A stretch of 64,000 nucleotides of DNA, taken from NCBI RefSeq assembly GCF_003752405.1, contig NZ_RKHK01000001.1:186001-250000 (forward strand). The letters run 5' to 3'. Shown here piece by piece: positions 57,555 through 64,000 of this stretch. Under the pieces are notes generated by a model. It saw only the letters and a list, made by a program, of their open reading frames with translations. It made no database searches and had not been told where the DNA came from. Positions within the stretch are counted from its first letter, which is position 1. Each line of letters begins with the position of its first letter. The position numbers and the translations under genes were made by a program. This DNA is from Bogoriella caseilytica (GTDB lineage Bacteria; Actinomycetota; Actinomycetes; Actinomycetales; Actinomycetaceae).

Positions 57555-58436
57555 ATGTCTCGGACTCACCACCGCACCGTGTCCGTCGATGGCTGGGAGG
57601 TCTTCTACCGCGAAGCCGGCCCCGCAGACGCCCCCGTCATCGTGCTGCTGCACGGCTACCCCACGAGTTCGCACATGTTCCGCCACCTCATCCCCGCTCT
57701 GGCCGGCCGTTTCCGCGTCGTCGCTCCGGACCACATCGGCTTCGGGCGCTCCTCCGCACCGAGCACGGAGGACTTCAGCTACACCTTTGACGCCCTTGCT
57801 GAAGTCACGGCCGGTTTCCTCCGCACGGTCGGGATCACTCGCTACACCGTGTATGTCCAGGACTACGGTGCGCCGATCGCCTGGCGCCTGGCCCTGGCGA
57901 ACCCGTCCGCCGTCGAGGGTGTGATCACCCAGAACGGCAACGCCTACGAGGAGGGCTTCGTGCCCGAGTTCTGGGAGCCGATCTGGGCCTACGGCGCCGA
58001 TCCCACGGAGCAGAACGAGCAGGCGCTACGCCCCGCGCTGGACCGCGCGGCCGTGGAGTGGCAGTACACCCACGGCGTGCCCGATGTCAGCACGGTCGCC
58101 CCGGACGCCTGGGAGCACGACCTGGCCCTCCTCGCCCGGCCGGGCATCGACCGCGCGCAGCTGTCCCTCTTCGCCGACTACGCCAGCAACCGCGAGCTGT
58201 ATCCGCAGGTGCATCAGTGGCTGCGTCACTCAGCTGTGCCGGTCCTGGCGGTCTGGGGCCGGAACGACGAGATCTTCTCCCCTGCCGGAGCCACCGCCTT
58301 CGGCCGGCACGCCCCGCGGGCCCGCATCGAACTGATCGACGGCGGCCACTTCCTCCTGGAGAGCCACCTGGACACGGTGGTGTGCCTGATCAACGATTGG
58401 CACGCAAGCTCCGTGACAGGCCCCAGGCGTGACTGA
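57555..58436 (+). CDS. Alpha/beta hydrolase (epoxide/haloalkane type)
   Basis: 293 aa. HGYP oxyanion loop (33-36); the nucleophile elbow has Asp103 (VQDYG), not Ser, as in haloalkane dehalogenases and epoxide hydrolases; acid about Asp238; catalytic His265 (DGGHF). GGAG six bases before ATG. True substrate unknown. Regulated perhaps by the divergent CGNR protein. Confidence 0.85.
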   Translation: MSRTHHRTVSVDGWEVFYREAGPADAPVIVLLHGYPTSSHMFRHLIPALAGRFRVVAPDHIGFGRSSAPSTEDFSYTFDALAEVTAGFLRTVGITRYTVYVQDYGAPIAWRLALANPSAVEGVITQNGNAYEEGFVPEFWEPIWAYGADPTEQNEQALRPALDRAAVEWQYTHGVPDVSTVAPDAWEHDLALLARPGIDRAQLSLFADYASNRELYPQVHQWLRHSAVPVLAVWGRNDEIFSPAGATAFGRHAPRARIELIDGGHFLLESHLDTVVCLINDWHASSVTGPRRD

Positions 58437-58456
58437 CCCGTCACCACCCGGGAGTC

Positions 58457-58870
58457 TCAGCACACCCAGTTGTAGTCCTGCGGCTCGTCCGTGAGCCACG
58501 CCTCGATGCCGCTGTCGGACGCCCAGTGGGCCATCCCGTCTTCGTAGATCGTCAGCGTTCCGGTGTCGTCCCCCGGGCCGGGAGCGGCCACCCCGAGCAT
58601 GACTCCGCCCCACGCAGACGAGGCCGGCGTCGCGTAAGGAGCCTCCTCGAAGGTGTCCTGTTCCTCGGGGAAGAGCGGATAGAACGTCCGCCCGTCCGGC
58701 ATTTCGAGGATCTCGTTCCCGCAGGCGTAGTAGTAATCCAGATCGTCGTGGGACTCCGTGCTCGCCACAGACCCCGGTTCGGGGGGACCGCACGCTGCCA
58801 GGAGCAGCGCTGCCCCACTCGCAAACAGTGCCATCGTCGAGTGGGCGTTGCGCCCGGTCGCGTGTGCCAT
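58457..58870 (-). CDS. Small secreted lipoprotein of unknown function
   Basis: 137 aa. Lipobox LAAC with Cys27; then a D/E/Y/P-rich domain ending YNWVC. Two extra Cys (about 49 and 137) may bond. No family recognised. Start ATG 58870 gives the n-region RNAHS; other starts are possible. Divergent from the ankyrin gene. Confidence 0.7.
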   Translation of the reverse strand: MAHATGRNAHSTMALFASGAALLLAACGPPEPGSVASTESHDDLDYYYACGNEILEMPDGRTFYPLFPEEQDTFEEAPYATPASSAWGGVMLGVAAPGPGDDTGTLTIYEDGMAHWASDSGIEAWLTDEPQDYNWVC

Positions 58871-58958
58871 ACCTCGCTCATGTGTGCGGGCGCACGGATG
58901 TTGCCCGGCGCGACCGAGATCCATACGGCTCCCGGCGGCCGGCACGACCGCACGGATC

Positions 58959-58964
58959 TAGGCT
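58959..58964 (+). promoter_or_regulatory. Probable leaderless -10 of the ankyrin gene
   Basis: TAGGCT, six bases, ATG 58971. Confidence 0.5.
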
Positions 58965-58970
58965 GGCCTC

Positions 58971-59381
58971 ATGACAGCACCAGATCCTGAGGAAGGCGCG
59001 ATCGCACTCGCCCTGCAGATCGTCGAGCTGGCCCGCTCGGGCCAGACCGAGGACCTGGCGGCCTACCTTGAGGCCGGCGCCCCGGTGAACCTCACGGACC
59101 CCAAAGGCGATACCTTGCTGATTCTGGCGGCCTATCACCAGCACGGCGAGACCCTGGCCGAGCTCCTGCGGCGCGGCGCTGACGTCGAGCGCGTCAATGA
59201 CCGCGGGCAGACTGCGCTGGCAGCTGCTGTCTTCCGTCAGGACGCCGCTGGAGTCCGACAGTTACTGGACGCCGGTGCCGATCCGGACCAGGGCGACCCC
59301 TCAGCGCGCGCCACCGCCACCTTCTTCGACCTCCCGGAGATGACGGCACTACTGGAGCGCGCCAAGCGCGCGGGAAGCTAG
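58971..59381 (+). CDS. Ankyrin-repeat protein
   Basis: 136 aa, about three ankyrin repeats (KGDTLLILAAYHQHGETLAEL; RGQTALAAAVFRQDAAGV; a divergent last one). No signal or membrane segment. Protein-binding; partner unknown. Confidence 0.85.
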   Translation: MTAPDPEEGAIALALQIVELARSGQTEDLAAYLEAGAPVNLTDPKGDTLLILAAYHQHGETLAELLRRGADVERVNDRGQTALAAAVFRQDAAGVRQLLDAGADPDQGDPSARATATFFDLPEMTALLERAKRAGS

Positions 59382-59402
59382 CGGCGGCGGACACGCGCCG
59401 CT
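59380..59402. terminator. Hairpin over both convergent stops
   Basis: AGCGGCG-9 bases-CGCCGCT, spanning the end of the ankyrin gene and of the phosphatase gene. No T run. Confidence 0.4.
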
Positions 59403-60019
59403 CAGTCGACCCCGAGATTGTGCGCGCTCAGGCGCCAGGACGGCTCCCGGCCACTGTTCGGGTGGATCAGGGACCAGCCGCAGTTCGCCAGGCCGGAGAT
59501 GCCGTACCAGCGCGCAGGATCAAGGTCGAGCAGCACGGTGAGGCCGAGTCCGATCGCCGCCCCGTGGGCCACGACCACGAGCACATCCTCCGGCCCGAGT
59601 TCGGCGGCCGCTTCGCGGACCGTCTCCGCCACCCGCAGGCCACAGGCGGTGCGGGTCTCGGCGCCCACGCCGATGGGCTCTTCTCCCCGGCGCCACTGGG
59701 CATAGGCCTCCGGCCAGCCCTGTTCGATCTCGGGATGAGTGAGGCCCTCCCACGCGCCGAAGTTCCGCTCGCGCAATCGCGGCTCCGGGATCGGTTCCAC
59801 CCCGGTACGCTCGGCGAGGGCCTGCGCGGTCTGCCGAGCCCGGCTCAGGTCAGAGGTCAGGATGCGGGTGGGTTCGAAGACTGACAGAGCCGTGCCCGAG
59901 AGCGTGGCCTGACGCACGCCATCACTGTTCAGCGGGATGTCGATCTGCCCCTGCAGGCGCCCGGTGGCGTTGTAATCGGTCTGGCCATGCCGCCACAGGA
60001 CGACGGTTCCAGCGGTCAC
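59402..60019 (-). CDS. Histidine phosphatase family protein
   Basis: 205 aa. Catalytic RHG at 10-12 (LWRHGQTDYN); second His in VVAHGAAIGL; LRERNFGAWEG. Probably an acid phosphatase or phosphoglycerate-mutase-like enzyme; substrate unknown. GTG overlaps the rsfS stop by 4 bases (GTGA). Confidence 0.9.
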   Translation of the reverse strand: MTAGTVVLWRHGQTDYNATGRLQGQIDIPLNSDGVRQATLSGTALSVFEPTRILTSDLSRARQTAQALAERTGVEPIPEPRLRERNFGAWEGLTHPEIEQGWPEAYAQWRRGEEPIGVGAETRTACGLRVAETVREAAAELGPEDVLVVVAHGAAIGLGLTVLLDLDPARWYGISGLANCGWSLIHPNSGREPSWRLSAHNLGVD

Positions 60020-60429
60020 CCCTCCGTGCCCGTGGACGGCACGGCGTCATCACGACCTGGAGACTCGGTCAGATCTGCCGGCAGGTCGATCACCGGGCAG
60101 TCCCGCCACAGTCGTTCCAGCGCGTAGTACTCGCGGTCTTCCTCGTGCTGGACGTGGACGACGACGTCCCCATAGTCGAGGAGCACCCAGCGCGCCTCGG
60201 AGAGGCCTTCCTTGCGGTGAGCCTTCACGCCGTGCTGGTGCATCGCCTGATCGACGGCGTCTGCCACGGCGCGGACCTGACGCTCGTTGTCGGCGGAGAC
60301 GACCAGGAAGATGTCGGTGAGCACCAGGCGTTCGGAGACGTCGAGAGCAATGATCTCGCTAGCCTTCTTGTCCGCCGCTGCGCGTGCAGCGGCGATGGCG
60401 CGGGTGCGAGCGTCGTCCTCAGCGACCAC
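60016..60429 (-). CDS. rsfS: Ribosome silencing factor RsfS
   Basis: Binds L14 and blocks subunit joining in starvation. 137 aa. Family stretch ALDVSERLVLTDIFLVVSA and VLLDYGDVVVHVQHEEDREYYALERLW. GTG with AAGGAG five bases upstream. The usual nadD-rsfS-phosphatase order is kept, with an extra membrane protein gene. Confidence 0.95.
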   Translation of the reverse strand: MVAEDDARTRAIAAARAAADKKASEIIALDVSERLVLTDIFLVVSADNERQVRAVADAVDQAMHQHGVKAHRKEGLSEARWVLLDYGDVVVHVQHEEDREYYALERLWRDCPVIDLPADLTESPGRDDAVPSTGTEG

Positions 60430-60469
60430 GACTCTCCTTCAGGCTAGGGAAAACAGGGCGTGCAGCAGC

Positions 60470-61639
60470 CTACGTGCTCAAGGGTGGCAGCGGCAGGGCA
60501 ATCTCAGTCACATCGGGCGCGGCATCTGGCGAGTCGTCGCTGTCTGACCGCTGATCCAGCCACAGCAGGGTGATCAGCACCCCGATGAGAATGGCCGCCA
60601 GCACCAGGGCGAGCACACGGACCATCCGCACGACCGGGTTCACCGGGCCCGCCTCAGGATCCGCGGTGCTGCGCGATGGATCATCGGTACCGGGCCCTCG
60701 GGTGGCCGTCGAGCCATCGGCGACCGGTAGCGGTGCCGAGCGTTCCTCGGCAGGGACATCCATGCGGTCCCGCATCGAGCGACGGTTCGGCGCTTGACCA
60801 GGCGGGACGGTCTCCGCCGATGCGGCGGGAGAGGCCGCGGTCACCGAGCGCCAGCTCGGCTGTGCCGGGCCGGAGGGGGTTGCGGCACGCTGCGGCGGTG
60901 CGGCAGCCGGCGCTGGCCTCGCTTCCGGTTCCGACGCCGGTGGCGCAGAGGTGGATGCGGTCAGGGGGATCTCCGCGCTCACCGGGGTGAAGGTGCCGCT
61001 CCACTCAGCGGGGTTGGAGGAGGCCTCCGGGGCGTACTCCTGCGGATCCTCCTCCTCACGGACGACCGGCTGGATCCCACTCAGCGCACCGGTCTCATCC
61101 AGGGAGCGAATGGCCGATGCGGTGTGCGGGGCGCGCACCACCGGTCGCCGTCCCGTGCTGGTGATCTCCGCCGGGCGCTCGGTCGCACGGTCGCGCAAGC
61201 CCGCCGCGCGCTGGGGGGGTGGCGTGGGCGCAGCCGGCGTGGGCGCAGCCGGCGACTGTGCTGCCGGGCCGGTCTCGGAGCGCTCCGTCGAGGTGACGTC
61301 TTCCGGGCCGTCCTCCGAGCTGGTGCCAAGCTCCCGACGGCGCAACTCACGCAGTTCCCGCCGCGAGAGCTTCTGCTCGGCCGGCTCCGGTGCGGCCTCG
61401 GGCGAGTGCTCAGCCGCAGCGCCACCGCTGCCCGGCGGGCTTGCCGCCTCCATCATCGGCAGCTCCCCCGTGGCGATCGCCGCCAGGCGCGCCTCCTCCT
61501 CCAGCCGCCGGCGTCGGATCTCCTTCCGGCTCAGCGGCTCGGAAGCACCGGCCGCGCGCGCGGCCTCGGCCTCCAGCCGCCGCCGGCGACGTTCACCCAA
61601 GGAACCCTCGGCCGACGTGGCGGGCCGCTGCTCACTCAT
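60470..61639 (-). CDS. Membrane protein with long charged cytoplasmic domain
   Basis: 389 aa, no family recognised. Three charged motifs near the N-terminus ([48 protein letters not shown]), then a low-complexity P/A/S/T/E region, and one membrane helix at about 341-362 with a short outside tail. Found between nadD and rsfS in related actinobacteria. Start overlaps the nadD stop by 4 bases. Confidence 0.8.
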   Translation of the reverse strand: MSEQRPATSAEGSLGERRRRRLEAEAARAAGASEPLSRKEIRRRRLEEEARLAAIATGELPMMEAASPPGSGGAAAEHSPEAAPEPAEQKLSRRELRELRRRELGTSSEDGPEDVTSTERSETGPAAQSPAAPTPAAPTPPPQRAAGLRDRATERPAEITSTGRRPVVRAPHTASAIRSLDETGALSGIQPVVREEEDPQEYAPEASSNPAEWSGTFTPVSAEIPLTASTSAPPASEPEARPAPAAAPPQRAATPSGPAQPSWRSVTAASPAASAETVPPGQAPNRRSMRDRMDVPAEERSAPLPVADGSTATRGPGTDDPSRSTADPEAGPVNPVVRMVRVLALVLAAILIGVLITLLWLDQRSDSDDSPDAAPDVTEIALPLPPLST

Positions 61640-62244
61640 GCGGATACCTCCTCGTGGCTCGATGAACGGTAGAGGTCATGCTTGCCGATGTACTGCACCA
61701 CGCCATCGGGCACGAGGTACCAGATGGGCCGCCCGGCAGCCACGCGTAGTCGGCAGTCCGTGGAGGAGATCGCCATCGCCGGCACTTCGAGCATCGAGAC
61801 GCCGTCTTCGGGCAACCCGACGGGTTGCAGAGCATGCCCGGGGCGGGTGACGCCGATGAAGTGGGCCAGGCTCCAGAGCTCGGCGGCGTTCTTCCAGTTC
61901 AAGATCTGCGGGAGCACGTCGGCACCCGTGATGAAGAACAGTTCCACGTCGCCGAGGGACTCGCGCAGCGCGCGCAGCGAATCGATCGTGTAACTCATGC
62001 CGGGCCGCTCGATCTCCAGCCTCGACACGGTGAAGCGCGGGTTTGATGCGGTAGCGATCACCGCCATCAGGTAGCGGTGCTCGGCCGGAGCAACATCGCG
62101 CCCGGCTTTGAAGGGCTGCTGACCCGTGGGGACGAAGATGACCTCATCGAGACTGAAGGAAGCCATGACCTCACTGGCGGCCACCAGGTGGCCATGATGG
62201 ATGGGGTCGAAGGTTCCCCCCATCACGCCGACACGCCGAGACAT
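61636..62244 (-). CDS. nadD: Nicotinate-nucleotide adenylyltransferase
   Basis: NAD synthesis: nicotinate mononucleotide plus ATP. 202 aa. [12 protein letters not shown] (9-20) and SSTDCRLR (about 164-171) are the nucleotidyltransferase motifs. It ends at the start of the 60470 gene. Confidence 0.96.
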   Translation of the reverse strand: MSRRVGVMGGTFDPIHHGHLVAASEVMASFSLDEVIFVPTGQQPFKAGRDVAPAEHRYLMAVIATASNPRFTVSRLEIERPGMSYTIDSLRALRESLGDVELFFITGADVLPQILNWKNAAELWSLAHFIGVTRPGHALQPVGLPEDGVSMLEVPAMAISSTDCRLRVAAGRPIWYLVPDGVVQYIGKHDLYRSSSHEEVSA

Positions 62245-62279
62245 TGCGAGCAGCCTGGTCCTTCAGTGGTCGCAGCTGG

Positions 62280-62444
62280 TCAGAGCCGCGAGGCGACGTT
62301 GCGGAAGGCGAAGGTGAACAGCAGCATCCCGAGCAGGAGGGCCAGCACCACACCACCGACGAGGAAAGGGTTGACCTCCATGGCGGCGTGGTCCGGCGGC
62401 GCAACGTCGTCGCTGGAAGCCAGCAGCAGCAGTGAGGTCTTCAT
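62280..62444 (-). CDS. Small single-span membrane protein
   Basis: 54 aa. A short cytoplasmic/secreted N-tail (MKTSLLLLASSDDVAPPDHAA), then one helix (about 26-47) and a basic end. AAGGA lies six bases before ATG. Unknown function; found between proA and nadD in actinobacteria. Confidence 0.75.
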   Translation of the reverse strand: MKTSLLLLASSDDVAPPDHAAMEVNPFLVGGVVLALLLGMLLFTFAFRNVASRL

Positions 62445-62540
62445 CCGGGGTCCTTCCCACGTATCGATCTCCGTCGTGCCCCAGTCTCGCATGCCAGCAG
62501 CCAAGCTGCGGATTCCGGGAGAGCGCGTCAGCATGTGCTG

Positions 62541-63722
62541 GTGACCACCTCAGATCTTCACGACACCACCGTGAGCTGGCCGATCCGGCTCCGGCGGGCT
62601 TGGTCGTCCCACCCGCGCCTGGCCATGGGCGTCCGGAGCGCCATCGCCGCAGCCCTGGCGTGGGCCGTCGCCCAGATCTTGCCCGGACCTGGAGATGAGT
62701 TCCCGTACTACGCCCCCATGGGTGCGGTGATTGCCACGACGTTCACGGTCGCCGGCTCGGTGCGCGAGTCGATCCAGACAGTGGGGGCCATCGCCCTCGG
62801 CGGCACCATCGCCATTCTGATCGATCTGGTCGCGCCTGAATCCAGCCCTCTGACGGTCGGCGTCGTGGTGGCGTTGGGGGTACTCGCCGGCGGCTGGCGC
62901 CGCCTCGGCGGGGCCGGCACGTGGGTGCCGATCTCCGCGCTCTTCACCCTGGTGATCGGGCAGGGCGACGCCTTCTACGTGGGGGCCTACGCGGGACTGG
63001 TCTTTCTCGGCGCAGCGATCGGAATCCTGATCAACCTGGCCTTCCCTCCGCTACCGCTGGCGCCCCTGCGCCACACGCTCTCGCGGGTACGCCGCACCGT
63101 CCGTGATCAGCTCGGCGATCTGGCGGAGATGCTCGAGAAGGACGAACCGCTGGACCCGCAGGAGTGGGAGAAGCACGAACGCGATCTCACCCCCCAGCGC
63201 GGTGAGCTGCGGGCGGCGCTGACCACAGCTCGCGAGAGCCGGCGCGGCAATGTGCGGGCGCGACGGTACAGCCAGGATTTCGAGGCCCTGGCCCGCGATG
63301 CCCAGGCGGTGGACCGGCTCGCCCAGCACGTGGCCGAACTGAGCGATCTGCTGGCCACCGGTGAGCACTCCCAGGTGCACGAGCCGTCATTGGGGCCGAG
63401 CCTGCGGCCGCATGCCGGCCGGGTGCTGCGCGGCATGGAGTCTCTCGTGGGCCTCGCCGACTCCGGCAAAGCTGAGGAGCGCACCGACGAACTCCAACGC
63501 GTGAGAGAGGCCCTGGAGGAGTTGACTGCGGAGACCGACCGGGCCCGCCGTGCGGAGTCCCCCGGCGGCGGTGTGCTGGCGGCCGCGGCCCTGGTGACTG
63601 CCACACGTCGATGCCTGGACGAACTCGACATCCTCATCGAGGGCACGAGGGCCGAGTTGAGCGAGGAGCCCCCGAACCCCGGGCCACCAGCCGGCGAGGC
63701 GCACGGTCACACGGACGACTGA
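62541..63722 (+). CDS. FUSC/aromatic acid exporter family protein
   Basis: 393 aa. N-terminal membrane part with about five or six helices (about 28-170) of FUSC/ArAE type (FPYYAPMGAVIATTFT), then a helical cytoplasmic tail (about 180-390). GTG 62541 has CAGCAT six bases upstream; a GTG two codons earlier is possible. Substrate unknown. Confidence 0.85.
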   Translation: MTTSDLHDTTVSWPIRLRRAWSSHPRLAMGVRSAIAAALAWAVAQILPGPGDEFPYYAPMGAVIATTFTVAGSVRESIQTVGAIALGGTIAILIDLVAPESSPLTVGVVVALGVLAGGWRRLGGAGTWVPISALFTLVIGQGDAFYVGAYAGLVFLGAAIGILINLAFPPLPLAPLRHTLSRVRRTVRDQLGDLAEMLEKDEPLDPQEWEKHERDLTPQRGELRAALTTARESRRGNVRARRYSQDFEALARDAQAVDRLAQHVAELSDLLATGEHSQVHEPSLGPSLRPHAGRVLRGMESLVGLADSGKAEERTDELQRVREALEELTAETDRARRAESPGGGVLAAAALVTATRRCLDELDILIEGTRAELSEEPPNPGPPAGEAHGHTDD

Positions 63723-63830
63723 CAGCCCAGCGGCCCAATACGGGCGCAGTACGAGCCGAGGGACAACGGACGACCAGTCAGCGTGCCCCCAGCGGCTGAT
63801 CGACGTCAGGCGCAGCCGGTCGCGAACGGG

Positions 63831-64000
63831 CTAGGGCCGGATGTGCCCGTCGCCTTCGACGATCCAGGTGGTGGTCGTCAGTTCCGCCAGACCCATCGGG
63901 CCACGTGCATGCAGCTTCTGGGTGGAAATGCCGATCTCGGCGCCCAGCCCGAGCTGCCCTCCGTCGGTGAAGCGAGAGGAGGCATTCACGATGACCGCAG
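63831..64000 (-). CDS. proA: Glutamate-5-semialdehyde dehydrogenase, 3' end only
   Basis: Proline synthesis: glutamyl phosphate to semialdehyde. Only the last 56 residues are in the window; the gene continues past the right edge. [14 protein letters not shown] and [15 protein letters not shown] are the ProA C-terminal signature. Ends TAG at 63831. Confidence 0.93.
   Translation of the reverse strand, partial: AVIVNASSRFTDGGQLGLGAEIGISTQKLHARGPMGLAELTTTTWIVEGDGHIRP

Overview
The window is 64 kb of a high-GC actinobacterial chromosome. It has the actinobacterial dcw (division and cell wall) order, DivIVA/Wag31 and SepF next to FtsZ, DUF3040 and DUF3046 proteins, a HelR-type RNA polymerase recycler and TCGAAC-N4-GTTCGA-like SOS boxes. 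Order and protein styles fit a member of the Micrococcales (possibly Ruania/Georgenia-like, low confidence). MurE carries a DDPH motif where meso-diaminopimelate-adding enzymes have DNPR, which hints at a lysine-type wall. I see no integrase, transposase, CRISPR array or prophage; this is core chromosome with a few accessory genes.

Layout. 1-4947 (minus): the magnesium channel MgtE (cut by the left edge) and the replicative polymerase DnaE. 4988-24217 (minus): rluD, lspA, divIVA, yggT, sepF, ftsZ, ftsQ, murC, murG, ftsW, murD, mraY, murF, murE, ftsI, ftsL-like, rsmH and mraZ, transcribed from mraZ towards divIVA with many 4-base stop/start overlaps. 24218-24581: a 364-base control region with repeated TGGRG pairs at 10-base spacing (probable MraZ sites) and a strong terminator. 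24582-33825: DUF3040, DinB, a spermidine-synthase-like protein, CspA, an MFS transporter, a PAC2 protein, HelR and a short SerA. 33943-48353: a DNA-repair and RNA-modification block (nrdR, a LysM division-inhibitor candidate divergent from lexA, dinG, hflX, an RsmC-like methyltransferase, a GntR/ABC operon, dapF, miaA, miaB, recX, recA, DUF3046). 48428-56661: Lhr helicase, a MetE-like protein, ChaB, purine nucleoside phosphorylase and a pyridoxal kinase. 56841-59381: tRNA-Ala(GGC) and accessory genes (CGNR regulator with a divergent hydrolase, a lipoprotein, an ankyrin protein). 59402-64000: a histidine phosphatase, rsfS, a membrane protein, nadD, a small membrane protein, a FUSC transporter and the 3' end of proA.

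How it works together. The dcw cluster makes lipid II (MurC-F, MraY, MurG), polymerises and crosslinks it at the septum (FtsW, FtsI) and builds the divisome (FtsZ, SepF, FtsQ, FtsL, DivIVA). The SOS parts (lexA, recA/recX, the LysM protein) share LexA-type boxes, so DNA damage could halt the same septal machinery. Many genes show a -10 element (TANNNT) exactly six bases before the start codon and no Shine-Dalgarno site, pointing to widespread leaderless transcription. Work was by eye; no database search was run.
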